Assembly: GCA_003142495.1 (NCBI GenBank)
Contig: PLMM01000111.1
Span: 1-18,653 of the forward strand
DNA from: Gemmatimonadota bacterium
GTDB lineage: Bacteria; Gemmatimonadota; Gemmatimonadetes; Gemmatimonadales; Gemmatimonadaceae
Direction of reading: 5' to 3'
DNA length: 18,653 nucleotides
Position numbers and translations under genes: made by a program. Of the stretch, positions 6,382 through 14,465 are shown one piece after another (positions within the stretch are counted from its first letter, which is position 1; each line of letters opens with the position of its first letter). Under the pieces are notes generated by a model that was given only the letters and a program-made list of their open reading frames with translations, was not told where the DNA came from and searched no databases.

Positions 6382-7722
6382 TCAGATGCGGATGGACACG
6401 TAGCTTTCCTTCCGCAGGCCGTCGAGATAGCGACGAATCGCCTTTTCCTGCGCGAGCTGATCGCGAATCTTCTCGCGCCAGTCGGCGACGGTTGGCTCGT
6501 GCTCGGCCGCGATCGACGTGATCTGCACGACGAAGAACTTGGGCGTGCCGCGCGCCTTGTCCTCGATCAGAAATGGATCGAGGATGTCGTTCGCCTTGTG
6601 CCCCGCGATCGCCGTCTGGTACTCCGCCGGCAGCTGTGCCTGCGGGAAAGGCTGCGGAATCGACGACTCTTCCGACGGATCGTGATGCTTGGTGCGCAGC
6701 GTGTCGAACGACACACCCGCGCGCCACTGCTTCGCGACGTCGAGCGCCTCGGCGTGCGCCGCCTGCACGTCGGCCGAGTCGATGGCCGGACGGATGAGAA
6801 TGTGCCGCCCCTTCACTTCTGCGGGCTGCACGCGATCGACCTTGATGAGATGGTAGCCGAACACCGTTTTTACCGGCGGCGTGACGACGCCCGGCCGAAG
6901 CGCGAAGAACACGCGATCGAACTCGGGAACGAAGTCACCGCGGCGGCGCCAGCCGAGATCGCCGCCGAGCTCCTTGGTGCTCGGATCCATGGACTCGCGC
7001 TTCGCGATCTGCTCGAAGTCGCCGCCCTTCTGGATCTCGACGTACAGCGACTCCGCCTTCGCGACCGCCGCGGTGTCCTGCTTCGGGCTCGGCTTCGGCG
7101 AGATGACGATCTGGCGCAGCGTCACCGTTGCCGGAAGCTTCTGCAGCTGCGCGGAGTTCTTCGCGAAGAACTCATCGACCTCGGCCGGCGACACCGATGC
7201 CGGAGCGATCTTGCCATCGGTGCGGAGCTTCTCGAAGAGCTTCTGCTGCATCTGGCTGCGCCGCGACTGATCGGCGAGCCAGCGACGGAACTCATCGATC
7301 GTTCCGAAGCCGGATTTCTTCAGCTCGTCGCGGAATTCCTTTTCGGTGGTGAAGCGCGAGCGGATCGTCTGCATGCGCTTGTCGACGTCGGCGTTCACGT
7401 CATTGTCCGTGACTTCGATCTTCTGGTCCTTCGCCTTCTGTACGAGCAGCTCCTCGTCGATGATCGCGTCGAGAATAGTCTTGATCATGGCCTGCTGGCT
7501 CGCGGAATCCGCGGGCATCTTCTGTCCGGACGCGCGAGCCTGCGCGACGCGCTCTTCGACTTCGGAGCGCAGAATGGCGGTGGTGCCGACGACGGCGACG
7601 ATCCCGTCGACCGGCGGAGTGTCGCTCTTATCGGCGGTGCCAAGCTGGGCGCGAAGGGGTGCGGTGAGCACGGTCACCGTGACGGCCGCAGCCGCCACGG
7701 TGAACAACAATGATTTGCGCAT
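6382..7722 (-). CDS. SurA-like periplasmic peptidyl-prolyl isomerase / chaperone
   Basis: Periplasmic folding factor for outer-membrane proteins. From the ATG at 7722 the protein is 446 aa with a clear Sec signal (MRKSLLF, a hydrophobic Ala/Val core to about residue 21, then PLRAQ). Next comes a SurA N-terminal helical domain (VDGIVAVVGTTAILRSEVEER, about 38-190), a canonical parvulin domain (about 198-296: LRQIVI, GGDLGW at 253-258, VFGYHLIKVD), and a second, degenerate parvulin-like domain (about 304-403) that begins with RHILIRP but lacks the GG-LGW motif. The C-terminal helix (about 408-446) completes the SurA architecture. An alternative GTG start at 7761 would overlap the previous gene's stop by 4 nt (GTGA) and add 13 residues before the signal peptide. 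I prefer the ATG because it gives a normal signal, but coupling through the GTG is possible. Confidence 0.9.
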   Translation of the reverse strand: MRKSLLFTVAAAAVTVTVLTAPLRAQLGTADKSDTPPVDGIVAVVGTTAILRSEVEERVAQARASGQKMPADSASQQAMIKTILDAIIDEELLVQKAKDQKIEVTDNDVNADVDKRMQTIRSRFTTEKEFRDELKKSGFGTIDEFRRWLADQSRRSQMQQKLFEKLRTDGKIAPASVSPAEVDEFFAKNSAQLQKLPATVTLRQIVISPKPSPKQDTAAVAKAESLYVEIQKGGDFEQIAKRESMDPSTKELGGDLGWRRRGDFVPEFDRVFFALRPGVVTPPVKTVFGYHLIKVDRVQPAEVKGRHILIRPAIDSADVQAAHAEALDVAKQWRAGVSFDTLRTKHHDPSEESSIPQPFPQAQLPAEYQTAIAGHKANDILDPFLIEDKARGTPKFFVVQITSIAAEHEPTVADWREKIRDQLAQEKAIRRYLDGLRKESYVSIRI

Positions 7723-7757
7723 GCTTGAGCGTACCCTGGATTCGCCCAGTGGTTCGA

Positions 7758-9242
7758 TCACGGCGTCTTCTTCGTGGGCTTGGGCGCGGCTGCCGGCGGA
7801 GCTGGAGCCGGTGCGGGCGCTCCCTGCGGCATCTGCATTCCACCCATCGGGATTTCCGTGGGCGGCGCGTTCTTGGCGCGAGCGGAATCGGCCTTCGACT
7901 TGAGCGCAGCCGACGCCGTGACCGCCTTGTCCATCGCCGTCTGATTGATCGTGACGGTGTACTTCTGCTTCATCAGCTCTTCGAGCGGCGGCGGAATTTG
8001 AATGAAGCCCGCCTGCTGCTGCATGAGCTTGTCGATGTACGCGTTCACGCGCACGTTCGCGAGCTTCTCGCGTGCGGCGAGCGTCTTTGCGCTGTCGGAG
8101 AGCGACTTCGCGCTGACGCCAAGCTGATCCTGGCTCTGCCCGATGACTTCCGTGAAGCGCGTCTGGAGCTGCTTGTACTCTTCCGGCGTGAGGTCGATCT
8201 TCGCGCTGTCGGCCTGGTGTAGCACGAGCTCGTTGCGCAGCACGTTCTTCGCGAAGGCGAGCACGATGCTGTCGGGCGCCGTCTGCAGCTTCTTGCCGAG
8301 ATCCTCGCGCTGCTGGAAGGCCTCGAGCCAGCGCGTGAGGCGCGCGACGGTGAAGTCGCCTGCCTTCGACGTGGCGATTACTGTGTTGTCCTTCTTGTGC
8401 CCGTCGAGATCCTTCGCGGCTTCCTTAATCGTTGCGACGGCCGTCGGCTTGAACTGGATATTGCCGTTCGCTTCGAGCTGCGTGATGTAGGTGCTGTCGG
8501 CGGCCTGGAGCGCCGGGCCGTTGAGGCGCGACGAGACTTCCGGTGCAACCTCGGCATACGTCGAGCGGCGGATGATATGGTAGCCGAACTGGGTCTTCAC
8601 GAGCGGCGACAGCTGCCCCGGCTTGATCGCCTCGACGGCCTGCTCGAACTGCGGAACCATTGCGCCCTTCGTGAACACGCCGAGGTCGCCGCCGCGCTGC
8701 GCGCCGCCCGGCTCCTGCGTGTACTTGGTCGCCATCTCCGTGAAGTTCGCCGGCGTCACCTGAACGCGAACGCCCTCGGCAACCTTGCGAATCGAATCCG
8801 ATTGTGCGGGCGTTGCGCCCTGCGGAACGAGGAAGAGAATGTGGCGCGCCGCGAGCACTTCACCGGCGTTGAACTTCGCCTCTGAGCCCGCCGTGTCGAT
8901 GTGGAACGTCTTGACGACGACATCGTGCCACTTGCCCGCGCGCATCTGCGAAATGATCGGCCAGAGCGCGTCGTTCACCGCCTTCGGGTCGTTGAGCGAA
9001 TCGTTGTGCGCGGCCGCAGCGCCGAGTAGCTCGTAGTCGACCCAGATGTTGGTGATCGCCTTCGCGATCTCGCCGGTGACGGGCACCTTGGCCTGGGCGA
9101 GCAGCGAAGAGAGCCGGTCGACGGTGAGCTCCTGGGAGCCGGCCTTGGCAACGACATCCGCGTGGGCGCCCATGGCCTGCTTGAATCCCTCACAGGCGAC
9201 GAGGACACCGACGATCATACAGATGGCAATAGAGCGTTTCAT
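7758..9242 (-). CDS. parvulin-domain lipoprotein (PpiC/PrsA-like foldase)
   Basis: Predicted lipid-anchored periplasmic peptidyl-prolyl isomerase of 494 aa. The ATG at 9242 gives a short lipoprotein signal with lipobox LVAC (Cys17) followed by Glu, so the outer membrane is the likelier site. A SurA/PrsA-type N-terminal region covers about residues 28-125. One parvulin domain is at about 131-226, with ARHILFLVP, RGGDLGVF (183-190), FVPQFE-like AMVPQFEQA and FGYHIIRRS. The C-terminal 200+ residues are helical, Gln/Lys/Ala-rich, and end in a Pro/Ala tail (PAPAPAPPAAAPKPTKKTP), probably periplasmic linker or envelope-contacting. The upstream in-frame start at 9290 would bury the signal behind 16 polar residues and is less likely. 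It follows mfd by 60 nt containing a hairpin and precedes the SurA-like gene, so two foldases are encoded in tandem. Confidence 0.9.
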   Translation of the reverse strand: MKRSIAICMIVGVLVACEGFKQAMGAHADVVAKAGSQELTVDRLSSLLAQAKVPVTGEIAKAITNIWVDYELLGAAAAHNDSLNDPKAVNDALWPIISQMRAGKWHDVVVKTFHIDTAGSEAKFNAGEVLAARHILFLVPQGATPAQSDSIRKVAEGVRVQVTPANFTEMATKYTQEPGGAQRGGDLGVFTKGAMVPQFEQAVEAIKPGQLSPLVKTQFGYHIIRRSTYAEVAPEVSSRLNGPALQAADSTYITQLEANGNIQFKPTAVATIKEAAKDLDGHKKDNTVIATSKAGDFTVARLTRWLEAFQQREDLGKKLQTAPDSIVLAFAKNVLRNELVLHQADSAKIDLTPEEYKQLQTRFTEVIGQSQDQLGVSAKSLSDSAKTLAAREKLANVRVNAYIDKLMQQQAGFIQIPPPLEELMKQKYTVTINQTAMDKAVTASAALKSKADSARAKNAPPTEIPMGGMQMPQGAPAPAPAPPAAAPKPTKKTP

Positions 9243-9277
9243 TGGCAGAGATTGAGTGGGCGAGAGATAGGTGGCCT

Positions 9278-9300
9278 GCGCGCGGCACAAAGCCTCGCGC
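9278..9300 (-). terminator. hairpin after mfd; weak terminator, attenuator or processing site
   Basis: On the minus strand, starting 2 nt after the mfd stop codon, GCGCG-a-GGC pairs with GCC-g-CGCGC around a TTTGT loop (one internal mismatch). No T-run follows, so it is not a classical intrinsic terminator. It sits in the 60-nt gap before the parvulin lipoprotein, the largest gap inside the otherwise tightly packed upstream half of the operon. It may lower read-through or protect an mRNA 3' end. Confidence 0.3.
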
Positions 9301-9302
9301 GG

Positions 9303-12300
9303 TCACGCATCGCGTGTGGCTCCGCGAAGAACGCGTACGAGCCCGTCGAGAAGCGATGCGCCGCCGAGGCGCGTGAGCTTGAGCGAGAGCGGATGCGCGC
9401 GACGCACCTCCGCCTGGAACTGCACTTCATGGAACGCCGATGTAAGCCCCTTGAGCCGGGGTACCGCATCGTCGCGAAAGGTAATACGCGCCTCGTCACC
9501 GCGCACCAGGATTCCCTCGACGCCCAGCGCACCTCCGCTCACGCGCAACAACGCGCTGGAGAGGAAGGCCATCGCGGGCGGGGGGAGCGGCCCGAAGCGG
9601 TCGCGGAGCTCGTCGCGCAGCGCCTCGACCTCGTCCGCCTTCGTGAACGTCGAGAGGCGGCGGTAGACATCGAGCTTGGCTTCCTGAATCGGCAGGTAGT
9701 CATCGGGAAGGAAGGCCGCGATGTCCATCGAGACGTCGGCCGGGCGGAGCTTGGGCGCGTTGTCGCCCTTGATCAGCCGATTGACGGTCTCGTCGAGCAT
9801 CTTGAGGTACAGCTCGAAGCCGACGGCCTGGACGAAGCCCGACTGCTCGGAGCCGAGCAGGTTGCCGGCGCCGCGGAACTCGAGATCCTTGAGCGCGATG
9901 CGATACCCGGAGCCGAGCTCGGTGTGATGCTCGAGCACGGAGAGGCGGCGCTCCGCGTCGATGTCGACGGAGTCGGGGACGAGGAGATAGCAGTACGCTC
10001 GGCGATAGGAGCGTCCCACGCGGCCGCGAAGCTGATAGAGCTGCGCCAGTCCGAAGTGGTCGGCGCGGTTCACGAACATCGTGTTCGCGTTCGCCACATC
10101 GAGTCCGGACTCGACGATCATCGTCGATACGAGGACATCGACCTCGCCGCTCACGAACCTGCGCATCGCCTCTTCCAGCTCGCGCTCGCGCATCTGGCCG
10201 TGCGCAACCGTTACCCGCGCGCGGGGCGCGAGGCGCTGGATGTGGTCCGCGATCGCGACGATGGTCTCGATGCGATTGTGGACGAAGAAGACCTGTCCGC
10301 CGCGATCGAGCTCGCGCGCGATTCCCTCTTCGATGAGCCCGTCGTCCCACGGCTCGACGAAGGTGAGCACCGGTGAGCGATCGAGCGGCGGCGTTTGGAT
10401 CACCGTCATATCGCGCAGGCCGGCGAGCGACTGGTGCAGCGTGCGCGGGATCGGCGTGGCGGTGAGCGTGAGCACATCGGTCTCGAGCTTGAGCTGCTTG
10501 AGACGCTCCTTGTGCTTCACGCCGAAGCGATGCTCCTCGTCGATGATGACGAGGCCGAGATTTCCGAAGTTGACGTCGGGGCTCAGCAGCCGATGCGTGC
10601 CGATGATGATGTCGACCCTCTTCTCGGCGATCTCGACCAGCGTCTGCGTGGTCTCCTTGACGCTCTGGAAGCGCGACAGCGTTTTCACGGTGACGGGAAA
10701 ATCCGCGAGGCGCTCGGTGAAGGTGCGCCCATGCTGCTCGGCGAGAATCGTCGTGGGCACGAGCACGGCCACCTGGCGGCCGGACTGCACGGCCTTGAAG
10801 GCGGCGCGCACGGCGATCTCCGTTTTGCCGTAGCCGACGTCGCCGACGAGGAGGCGATCCATTGGGCGCGTCGACTCCATGTCCGCCTTCACCTCGACGG
10901 TCGCCTTGCGCTGATCGGGAGTGTCTTCGAACAGAAAGGACGATTCGGGTTGGCGCTGCCACGTGGTGTCGGGAAAGGCGGGGATCTTGTCGGCGACGCG
11001 GCGGCGCGCATAGAGATCGAGGAGCTCGATCGTCATCTCCTGGAGCGCCGCGCGCGTCTTGTCGCGCTGCTGCGCCCACCGCTTGCCGCCGAGCTTGTGG
11101 AGGCGCGGCGGCGGCGCATCGCTCGTGACGTCGTCGGCCGAGCGATAGCGCTCGACCTGATCGATGCGATAGAGCGGGACGTTGAGCCGATCGCCGCCCT
11201 CGTACTCGATGACGGCGACTTCGATCGTGCTCTCGCGCACGAACACCTGCTCGATGCCGCGATAGATGCCGACGCCGTGCTCGAGATGCACCACGTAGTC
11301 GCCGGGCTTGAGCGCGGTGATGCTCTCGAGCGACGATCCCGAGCCGTAGCGGCGATGGCGACGGATGCGACGCTCGCGCCGGAAGATCTCGTGATCGGTG
11401 AGGATGCGGAGCCCGGGGTCGGACGCGCGCGCGCCCGGCACGATGAAGCCGCCATCGACGACGCCGACCGTGAGCGCGGCGGGCGATGGCGAGCGCGCGT
11501 CCTCGTTGAGAATCTCATCGAGGCGCTCGCATTGTCCGATGTTGTCGCAGAGGATGACGGTCGGCATCCCGTCGGAGACGAGTCGGCGCAGCCGCTTGAT
11601 ATCGCGATCGACGGAATCGGGCGGACGAATCGGGAAGACGATGTCGGCGCTGCGCGCGCCGGCGTCGGTGGCTGCGTCGCGATGGAGGAGCGCGATCCGG
11701 CCGAAGCGCGCGAGCTGCTGCTGCGCGTCCTCCGGCGTCTGGAAGAGCTCATCGCGATTCGGCGCGTCCTCGCCGCGGCGGCGCGCGAGGTCGATGTGAT
11801 GCGCGGCCTCGTCCCAGGTGCGGCGCATCTCGGAGTCGAGATGTGAGCGCGCGGGCACCACGATGATGGTGTCTGGCGGGAAGAGATCAGCGACGGTGCC
11901 GCGCGCGGACTCCTCGTTGTCGTCGCCCTTGCGGCCGTCGACGGGAAGAATCACGGCGCTGGTCGCATCGCGCGTGCTGCGCTGCGAGGCCAGATCGAAA
12001 TGGCGGAGCGATGCGATCTCGTCGCCCCAGAGCTCGAGGCGTACGGGATTCGCCATTCCGAAGCTGTAGATGTCGACGATGCCGCCGCGCACGCTGAACT
12101 GCGCAACGTCGTCGACGAGCGTGACGCGCTCGAAGCCGACGGATTCGAGATGCGCGATCAGCGCGTCGAGCTTCTGCGTCTGGCCGGGCTTGAGCTCGAG
12201 ACGCGAGTTGCGCACTGCAGCGGGCAATCGCGTACGCTCCAGGATCGCGCGCGCAGTAGTGACGAGCGTGCGCACCTCGCCGCGCGCAACCCGCTCGAGC

Positions 12301-12623
12301 GTCTCGACGCGCTCGCCCGCGACCTCGAGGTGCGGCTCGACCTCGCCGAATCCCTCTCTGGCTGGGTACAACGCCACGGCACCATCAATCGCCAGCGCAT
12401 CGAGATCCGCGAGCCATCGCTCCGCCTCCGGCAGCGCCTCGACGAGAATCACCTGAAAGCGCGTCGACCCGAGCTCGCGGCCCAGCGCGGCGCTGAGCGT
12501 TGCGTCGCTGGAGCCGGGGAGCCCGCCGATCGTGATCGTGTCGCCGAGCGACGGGAGGCGAGCGATGAGGTCGCGATACGCGGGAAGCGCGACGATAGCG
12601 TCGAGCAGCTGCGGGAGCGCCAT
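9303..12623 (-). CDS. mfd: transcription-repair coupling factor Mfd
   Basis: Superfamily 2 ATPase that displaces RNA polymerase stalled at lesions and recruits UvrA. The 1106-aa product is near the E. coli length (1148). The N-terminal UvrB-homology part contains FSVRGGIVDIYSF. The RNA polymerase interaction domain begins near residue 440 with PGDYVVHLEHGVGIYRG. The translocase motor has Walker A GDVGYGKTE near residue 593, DEEH near 694 followed by RFGVKHKE, TATPIPRTL, and motif VI region QLYQLRGRVGRS; the C-terminal TRCF domain follows. The reading frame stays open for more than 1 kb upstream, but those residues are Arg/Ala-rich shadow of the gene before it. The ATG at 12623 gives MALPQLLDAIVAL and overlaps the BatA-like stop by 1 nt (TAATG), so it is the likely start and translation is probably coupled. 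Confidence 0.97.
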   Translation of the reverse strand: MALPQLLDAIVALPAYRDLIARLPSLGDTITIGGLPGSSDATLSAALGRELGSTRFQVILVEALPEAERWLADLDALAIDGAVALYPAREGFGEVEPHLEVAGERVETLERVARGEVRTLVTTARAILERTRLPAAVRNSRLELKPGQTQKLDALIAHLESVGFERVTLVDDVAQFSVRGGIVDIYSFGMANPVRLELWGDEIASLRHFDLASQRSTRDATSAVILPVDGRKGDDNEESARGTVADLFPPDTIIVVPARSHLDSEMRRTWDEAAHHIDLARRRGEDAPNRDELFQTPEDAQQQLARFGRIALLHRDAATDAGARSADIVFPIRPPDSVDRDIKRLRRLVSDGMPTVILCDNIGQCERLDEILNEDARSPSPAALTVGVVDGGFIVPGARASDPGLRILTDHEIFRRERRIRRHRRYGSGSSLESITALKPGDYVVHLEHGVGIYRGIEQVFVRESTIEVAVIEYEGGDRLNVPLYRIDQVERYRSADDVTSDAPPPRLHKLGGKRWAQQRDKTRAALQEMTIELLDLYARRRVADKIPAFPDTTWQRQPESSFLFEDTPDQRKATVEVKADMESTRPMDRLLVGDVGYGKTEIAVRAAFKAVQSGRQVAVLVPTTILAEQHGRTFTERLADFPVTVKTLSRFQSVKETTQTLVEIAEKRVDIIIGTHRLLSPDVNFGNLGLVIIDEEHRFGVKHKERLKQLKLETDVLTLTATPIPRTLHQSLAGLRDMTVIQTPPLDRSPVLTFVEPWDDGLIEEGIARELDRGGQVFFVHNRIETIVAIADHIQRLAPRARVTVAHGQMRERELEEAMRRFVSGEVDVLVSTMIVESGLDVANANTMFVNRADHFGLAQLYQLRGRVGRSYRRAYCYLLVPDSVDIDAERRLSVLEHHTELGSGYRIALKDLEFRGAGNLLGSEQSGFVQAVGFELYLKMLDETVNRLIKGDNAPKLRPADVSMDIAAFLPDDYLPIQEAKLDVYRRLSTFTKADEVEALRDELRDRFGPLPPPAMAFLSSALLRVSGGALGVEGILVRGDEARITFRDDAVPRLKGLTSAFHEVQFQAEVRRAHPLSLKLTRLGGASLLDGLVRVLRGATRDA

Positions 12624-14452
12624 TACGCGGCCCTCTTGCGGGCGGGCGACGTGATCAGCGTTTCGGCGAGAAGCGTGAGAGCAGCGATGAGTAGTAGCGG
12701 AGCGAGGAGCGGGCGTTGGGGCGCAGCGGTGAGCACGCTCGCCGTGAGTGCGGTGCTGTCGGTAAAGACATTCGAGGCGCGCGTGCCAAGTCGCACGGCG
12801 AGCGCCGGTGGCGCGAGGCGCGCGAGCTCGGACTCGGCGGGCTCCGGATTCACGACGAGCGCGCCAACGCGCGTGGTTCCGCGCAGATAGAAGTAGGCGC
12901 CGGCGCGCGACGGCGCGGTGAAGGCATCGCTGCTCAGCGTCATCTCGCCGCCCTCGGGAAGCTCGAGCGCGTCGACGTTCGCGGGGCGCGCGAGCTGCTC
13001 GCCAGGCGCGACCTCGCGCGGCGCGCCGCCCTCGCCGCTGAGATGCTGCGAAAGCATGTCGTCGAGCCAGGGGACGAAGCTCGCATGGAGCGGAAAGGTC
13101 GTGGCGGATGGAGCGAGCGGCGACGCAACGAGCACGTAACGCGGTCCTGCGACGATCCATGGCGCGCCGCCGGCGGTGGCCAGAGTGTCGACTCGATCTC
13201 CGCCGGGCGCGCCCGCAACGCGCGATAGCGCATAGCGGGTCAAAACAGTAACGCCATCCAGAGCGCGCGTGCTGTCCGCCGCGCGCACCACGGACTCGCC
13301 GCGCACTGCCGCGCCGAAGCGCCACGGGATGCCAAGGCGTTCGAGCGCGCGATTGGCGGCGCCGAGCTTCACGGGATCGGCCGGCGCTAGCAGGAGCGCG
13401 GGGAGCTTCGTCCCCTCGTCCGCCGGCGCGAAGGCGATCTCGTTGCCGATGCTCGCGCGGCCGCTCTGAACGAGCGCGTCGAGTGCGCTCCGCGCGAATG
13501 GACCGGCGAGCGGATGCAGCGACACCGCGGGCGCGGGCCCGACCCACACGGCGAAGTGGCGCACGTCGTCGCCGCGCAGCTCGTCGGGCTCCAGCTCCAC
13601 CGTCCCCGCATTCCATCCGCGCTCCGGCGGCTCGGCGCGCAGCACAATCTCTTCGTCGCGCGCCGCGATCCCGCGCGCAAGCGTGCGCCCCTCGAGGGTG
13701 ATGCGATACGTCGCGGAGTCGGAGGCGAGGAAGCGCGCGCGCACGGCGCCGCGCGGCGTCCACCGCGTCGGGATCGCGCGCACGGCGATGACGGCGTGAT
13801 TCGCGGGCGCCTGAGCGGCGGGGAGATACGCGTGCAGCGGGACGTCGCCGAGCGAGAGCGGATTCTGCCAGCTCGTGGACTGACCGTCGGTGAGCACGAC
13901 GACTTCCTTTGCGGGAAGCGCAGCGGCGCGCGCGAGACTAGCCGCGCGCGAGGTCGCGGCGCGGAGATCGCCCGCGCCGCCGAACGGCTCGGTGTGCGCC
14001 GCGGCATCGAGCACGGCATCGCGGCCGCCGCCATGCACCACGCCGTCTGCCGTGACGAGCCACACGCGATCCGACGACGATGCACGCCTGAGAATATCGC
14101 GCGCGCGCGACTGCAGCTGCTGCAGCACGGGGCGGCCGCCGACGACCGCCGAGGTGCTCAGCGAGTTGTCGAGCACGACCGCGAGCGCGGTGCGCGCGTG
14201 GCCGCCGCCCGCCATACGCACGATCGGATGCGCGGCGGCGAGCGTGATGAGCAGCACCGCGGCAACGCGCAGAATCATGAGCAACAGATTCCGCAGCCGC
14301 AGATCGCGCGAATGCTCCCGCTCGGCGCGCACGAGATAGCGCACCGCCGGGAAGTCGATGCGGAGGCCGGCGCGGCGGCGCATGAGATGGATGAGCAGCG
14401 GCACCGCGGCCGCGGCGCCGGCGAGGAGCCAGAGCGGAGCGAGAAAACCCAT
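12623..14452 (-). CDS. BatA-like membrane protein with VWA domain
   Basis: A 609-aa inner-membrane protein. It opens with the BatA/aerotolerance-type N-terminal membrane domain (FLAPLWLLAGAAAAVPLLIHL, residues 3-23, then RIDFPAVRYL), has a second hydrophobic segment at about 55-75, and then a VWA domain with intact MIDAS elements: DNSLS at 95-99 and LTDG at 187-190. A large, mostly extracytoplasmic region of unknown role follows, and a last hydrophobic segment (LLAPLLLIAALTLLAETLI) lies just before the basic C terminus. Family members usually work with a DUF58 protein and a MoxR ATPase in envelope or metal-dependent chaperone-like complexes; the DUF58 gene is 13 nt upstream. An alternative ATG at 14524 would overlap DUF58 by 59 nt and put an Arg-rich extension before the membrane anchor, so 14452 is preferred. 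Confidence 0.88.
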   Translation of the reverse strand: MGFLAPLWLLAGAAAAVPLLIHLMRRRAGLRIDFPAVRYLVRAEREHSRDLRLRNLLLMILRVAAVLLITLAAAHPIVRMAGGGHARTALAVVLDNSLSTSAVVGGRPVLQQLQSRARDILRRASSSDRVWLVTADGVVHGGGRDAVLDAAAHTEPFGGAGDLRAATSRAASLARAAALPAKEVVVLTDGQSTSWQNPLSLGDVPLHAYLPAAQAPANHAVIAVRAIPTRWTPRGAVRARFLASDSATYRITLEGRTLARGIAARDEEIVLRAEPPERGWNAGTVELEPDELRGDDVRHFAVWVGPAPAVSLHPLAGPFARSALDALVQSGRASIGNEIAFAPADEGTKLPALLLAPADPVKLGAANRALERLGIPWRFGAAVRGESVVRAADSTRALDGVTVLTRYALSRVAGAPGGDRVDTLATAGGAPWIVAGPRYVLVASPLAPSATTFPLHASFVPWLDDMLSQHLSGEGGAPREVAPGEQLARPANVDALELPEGGEMTLSSDAFTAPSRAGAYFYLRGTTRVGALVVNPEPAESELARLAPPALAVRLGTRASNVFTDSTALTASVLTAAPQRPLLAPLLLIAALTLLAETLITSPARKRAA

Positions 14453-14465
14453 CAGCGTCTTACCA

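Noticed and set aside
6100..7713. 537-codon plus-strand frame opposite the S4 and SurA-like genes
   Set aside because: Antisense shadow rich in Arg, Asp and Leu with no domain motif; both genes on the minus strand are well supported.
12624..13763. The mfd frame stays open for about 1.1 kb upstream, suggesting a much longer Mfd
   Set aside because: The extra residues are low-complexity Arg/Ala text read out of frame through the BatA-like gene. The ATG at 12623 gives the normal Mfd N terminus.
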